A stretch of DNA of 64,000 bases from Agromyces marinus (GTDB lineage: Bacteria > Actinomycetota > Actinomycetes > Actinomycetales > Microbacteriaceae), in assembly GCF_021442325.1 (NCBI RefSeq), contig NZ_CP087879.1:248001-312000 (forward strand). The letters run 5' to 3'. This document shows positions 61,771-64,000 of this stretch, piece by piece. The notes under the pieces were generated by a model, which did not search any database, was not told the DNA's origin, and worked only from the letters and a program-made list of their open reading frames with translations. Position numbers and translations under genes: made by a program. Positions within the stretch are counted from its first letter, which is position 1. Every line of letters starts with the position of its first letter.

Positions 61771-62967
61771 ATGACGGATGAACGGGGCGCCAGACGCGTG
61801 TCGGCGCGGTTCGTCCACCATGCGAGCGCGGCCGCGGCGATGGTCGCGATCGCGGCGGCAGTCGCGGTGGCCGTCGGGAACCTGTTCGTGCACATGGCCC
61901 ACAGCGCCGCGCACGCCGCCGGCATCGCGCATCCGCACTTCGACCTCGTGTCCGTGTCGGTGGCGGTCGTGTTCGCGGTGGCGTCGCTGACCGCGCTCAC
62001 GCTCGCCACGGTCGGAAGCGGCCGCCGCGGCGGCAGGTGCCGGATCGCGTGGGTGTCGCCGGGCCTCGGCGCGATCGCGAACGCGTCGGTGTGGGCGACG
62101 ATCGCCGCGCTCGCCGTGGTGAGCGCGGCCGAGGCCTTCGCCCCGTTGCCGGGTGGCCACCTCGCGGCGTGCGCGGTGCTCGCCGGAGGGCTCGGCGCGG
62201 TCACCGGAATCGTGCATCGGCGCGCGCACCACCAGCCGATATACCGGTCGTTCAACCTCGTCGCGATGCTCCTCGCCGCGGGTGCGCTCGCGAGCATGAG
62301 CCTGACCCGGACCGGGGCGTGGTGGGCGCTGAACTTCAGCACCCTCGGCACCTCGGACGACGTCGCCGCGACCTGGTTCAACGCGGGTCTCGTGTTCTCC
62401 GGTGCGGGCATGGCCGTGATGGCCGGCCCCCTCTCCCGCGGACTCGCCCGACCCGAGCACCGTGCGCGCCGCGCCGCGCCGGCCGTGGTCCAGACGCTGA
62501 TCGGGGTGATCGGCATCTCGCTTGCCGGGGTCGGCCTCGTGCCGATCGACGCCGACGAAGTCGTGCACAACGTGTTCGCGAGCGCCGCGGGCGCGGCGTT
62601 CTTCGTGCTGGCGGCGGGCACCCCGTGGATGGTCGAGCGGATGCCGCGGCGCCTCAGGGCGGCATCGTTCGCGTCGCTCGGGCTCGAGGCCGCGGCGTGG
62701 ATCGCCTACGACCGACTCGGGTGGGCGTCGCTGACCGTGTTCGAGGTGGTCGCGTTCGCGCTCGTGTTCGTCTGGCTGATCACCCTCGTCGTCACGACGC
62801 ACCCGGAGCGCGAACCGTCGCTCGGAGCCGCTGCCGAGGCGATCCGGGCAGGAGGGGTTGTGCTCGGCCCGGCGATCCGCGAGCGTGTCCGTACGGCGAC
62901 GGTGCCCGTGATGCCGCTCGCGGGCGGTGCCCCGGGAATGGCGCCGCGGCTGGTGCGTTCCAGTTAG
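61771..62967 (+). CDS. DUF998-like multipass membrane protein
   Basis: The 398-residue protein has about ten hydrophobic segments and FSTLGTSDDVAATWFNAGLVFSG, resembling the DUF998 pattern in which a conserved short loop precedes a membrane helix. The function of DUF998 proteins is unknown. ATG 61771 is preceded by GAGGGGTCGGCAG. The 59 C-terminal residues are hydrophilic. It stands alone between the GH15 gene and the small acetyltransferase. Confidence 0.75.
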   Translation: MTDERGARRVSARFVHHASAAAAMVAIAAAVAVAVGNLFVHMAHSAAHAAGIAHPHFDLVSVSVAVVFAVASLTALTLATVGSGRRGGRCRIAWVSPGLGAIANASVWATIAALAVVSAAEAFAPLPGGHLAACAVLAGGLGAVTGIVHRRAHHQPIYRSFNLVAMLLAAGALASMSLTRTGAWWALNFSTLGTSDDVAATWFNAGLVFSGAGMAVMAGPLSRGLARPEHRARRAAPAVVQTLIGVIGISLAGVGLVPIDADEVVHNVFASAAGAAFFVLAAGTPWMVERMPRRLRAASFASLGLEAAAWIAYDRLGWASLTVFEVVAFALVFVWLITLVVTTHPEREPSLGAAAEAIRAGGVVLGPAIRERVRTATVPVMPLAGGAPGMAPRLVRSS

Positions 62968-62998
62968 ACACGGGTCTTCGGACCGGAAGGGGGTCGAC

Positions 62999-63316
62999 GT
63001 GACCGACGACGAGGTCGAGATCGTGCGCGATGACGAGGCGCGACGCTACCGGTTGCTGCTCGGCGGCGCGGAGGCGGGTCGTGCGGAGTTCCGGTTGCGG
63101 GAGGGCAGCATCGTGTTCACCCACACGATCATCGATCCGGCGTTCGAGGGTCGGGGATTGGGCTCGCGGCTTGCGCGGTTCGTGATCGAGGACGCGATCT
63201 CCCGCGGCGAGCGCATCGTTCCGCGCTGTCCGTTCATCCGCGGGTGGCTGCTCAAGCACCCCGGCTACGAGGACGCGATCGAGTGGCCGGAGCGGCGTGC
63301 CGTGGGCGGGGCCTGA
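62999..63316 (+). CDS. Small GNAT-like N-acetyltransferase (YjdJ/NATD1 type)
   Basis: The 105-residue protein has the acetyl-CoA loop in IIDPAFEGRGLGSRLARFVI (R/QxxGxG/A) and PRCPFIRGWLLKHPGYEDAI at the C-terminus, diagnostic of the minimal YjdJ-like GNAT fold. GTG 62999 is preceded by GGAAGGGGG. The acceptor is unknown for the family. Confidence 0.9.
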   Translation: MTDDEVEIVRDDEARRYRLLLGGAEAGRAEFRLREGSIVFTHTIIDPAFEGRGLGSRLARFVIEDAISRGERIVPRCPFIRGWLLKHPGYEDAIEWPERRAVGGA

Positions 63317-63343
63317 CGTCCGAGGGGATCCTCCGGTTCGTGA

Positions 63344-63357
63344 CCCCCGCTCGGGGG
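63344..63357 (+). terminator. Small hairpin after the GNAT gene
   Basis: CCCCC (63344-63348) and GGGGG (63353-63357) form a short stem with a GCTC loop, 28 nt after the stop codon. Confidence 0.4.
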
Positions 63358-63395
63358 CGCTGCGACCGCCGCATGCGCGGCGATAGAATTCCTCA

Positions 63396-63570
63396 AAGCC
63401 CGAGTCGGGGCCCGACCCGACCATTCGCCGTGCAGCGGTGATCGCGACCTGATGTCCCAAGCGGTCGCTCGGGAGGTGGCTCGCCGAGCTCAGTTCGGGT
63501 CGCTCGGCGGGGAGGGCCTCCCCGTGAGGCCGCGGTGGGGCGGGAGGTAGGGTTCCCGTCCCACCGTCTT
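63396..63570 (+). ncRNA. Candidate structured non-coding RNA
   Basis: A good -10 box TAGAAT (63384-63389) has no coding gene downstream on the plus strand. The following 175 nt contain five hairpins in series: GTCGGG/CCCGAC (63404-63421), GCGACC/GGTCGC (63444-63468), GCCGAGC/GCTCGGC (63483-63508), GGGGAG/CTCCCC (63509-63523) and a 13-bp terminal stem, 63533-63545 with 63554-63566, followed by TCTT. The stretch ends just before the convergent MarR gene. I do not recognise a known RNA family. No clear -35 box is visible. Confidence 0.5.
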
Positions 63571-63574
63571 CATG

Positions 63575-64000
63575 TCAGTCGGCGTGTGCCTGCTGCGCTT
63601 CGCGCAACCGATCGCACAGGGCCGTGAGCTTGCGCAGTTCGTCGTCGTCGAGCGCGGTGCCGACGTGCTGCGTGATGCCCTGCATGTGGTGGATGGCCGC
63701 GCGCCGGAACTCCTGGTAGCCGGTCGAGGTGAGCTCGACGATCGTTCCGCGCCCGTCGAGCGGGTCGTCGACCTTCTCGACCCATCCTCGGCCGACGAGG
63801 CGGTCGACCAGCCGGCTGACGCTCGGCTGGGAGATGAGCACGTGCCGGTTGAGGTCCTTGAGCCGGAGGCGACGGGATGGCGCCCGGCTGATGTTGAAGA
63901 GCACGTCGTACTCGTTCAGCGACATGACCTCGGTCGGGAACTCGGCCGAGAGCTCCCGCATCACCGCGACCTGGGCGCGGAACAGCGCCTCCCACGCCGC
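63575..64000 (-). CDS. MarR-family transcriptional regulator (partial, N-terminus outside window)
   Basis: The frame is open to the window edge: residues AWEALFRAQVAVMRELSAEF precede the first internal ATG and fit the usual MarR first helix, so the start lies beyond 64000. The winged helix is clear: LRLKDLNRHVLISQPSVSRL followed by VDRLVGRGWVEKVDDPLDGRGTIVELT. The C-terminal dimerisation helices end at AQQAHAD. Its target genes are probably outside the window. Confidence 0.88.
   Translation of the reverse strand, partial: AAWEALFRAQVAVMRELSAEFPTEVMSLNEYDVLFNISRAPSRRLRLKDLNRHVLISQPSVSRLVDRLVGRGWVEKVDDPLDGRGTIVELTSTGYQEFRRAAIHHMQGITQHVGTALDDDELRKLTALCDRLREAQQAHAD

Overview
This window is chromosomal DNA from a high-GC actinobacterium, most likely a member of the Microbacteriaceae (an Agromyces- or Microbacterium-like organism). 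The genus is inference. The reasons are the very GC-rich codon use, CebR-type operators, ABC sugar importers without their own ATPase, paired LCP proteins, Ku/LigD with polymerase-PE-ligase order, and many genes that start 6-7 nt after a TAnnnT-like -10 box (probable leaderless mRNAs). No CRISPR array, insertion sequence, prophage or rRNA is visible. Both ends cut genes: an SMP-30 lactonase on the left and a MarR regulator on the right.

Left part (1-6900): a carbohydrate catabolic locus controlled by a FadR-type GntR regulator. It holds a partial SMP-30/gluconolactonase, an NAD-dependent epimerase/dehydrogenase, and a tightly overlapping five-gene operon: DhaK-DhaL kinase, RpiB-type isomerase, TIM-type isomerase, TIM-barrel sugar isomerase/epimerase-family protein, and a phosphogluconate-dehydrogenase-C-like oxidoreductase. 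The combination matches the oxidative D-apionate/L-erythrulose route to D-erythrose 4-phosphate. A shared inverted-repeat operator lies before the epimerase gene and before the kinase operon. Next (6900-10500) come a MarR/MFS efflux pair, an alpha/beta hydrolase and a histidine phosphatase.

Cellulose region (10500-20400): a secreted GH6 cellulase and, on the opposite strand, a cellobiose operon (binding protein, two permeases, GH1 beta-glucosidase, LacI repressor). They are tied together by three TGAGAGCGCTCTCA-type operators. Between them are a lipoate ligase with permuted domain order, a small membrane protein and an apparently orphan DNA methyltransferase.

Surface region (20400-30400): two amidase-domain proteins, a VanY-like peptidase and an MFS transporter, then a polysaccharide pyruvyltransferase-family protein and three glycosyltransferases, one fused to a HEAT-like domain. 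pgm and pheA (30420-33100) are housekeeping genes, divergently transcribed.

Second catabolic island (33117-48650): a divergent SIS deglycase / small Pro-1 protein / PfkB kinase set faces an ABC importer. This resembles the fructosamine (frl) systems. Downstream are a 2-hydroxyacid dehydrogenase, a DeoR regulator, a class II aldolase, an unknown 125-residue protein and a deacetylase-like protein. A second operon encodes an FAH-family hydrolase, a GH4 enzyme with a CHG signature, an IlvD/Edd dehydratase, a Rossmann-like protein and a hexose-phosphate-type kinase. The substrates of this island are not established.

Right part (48640-64000): a lipid kinase; serS with two tRNA-Ser genes interleaved with two LCP cell-wall ligases; a lipoprotein; the divergent NHEJ genes ku and ligD; tRNA-Arg; a GH15 enzyme; a 10-TM DUF998-like protein; a small GNAT protein; and a candidate structured non-coding RNA before the partial MarR gene.
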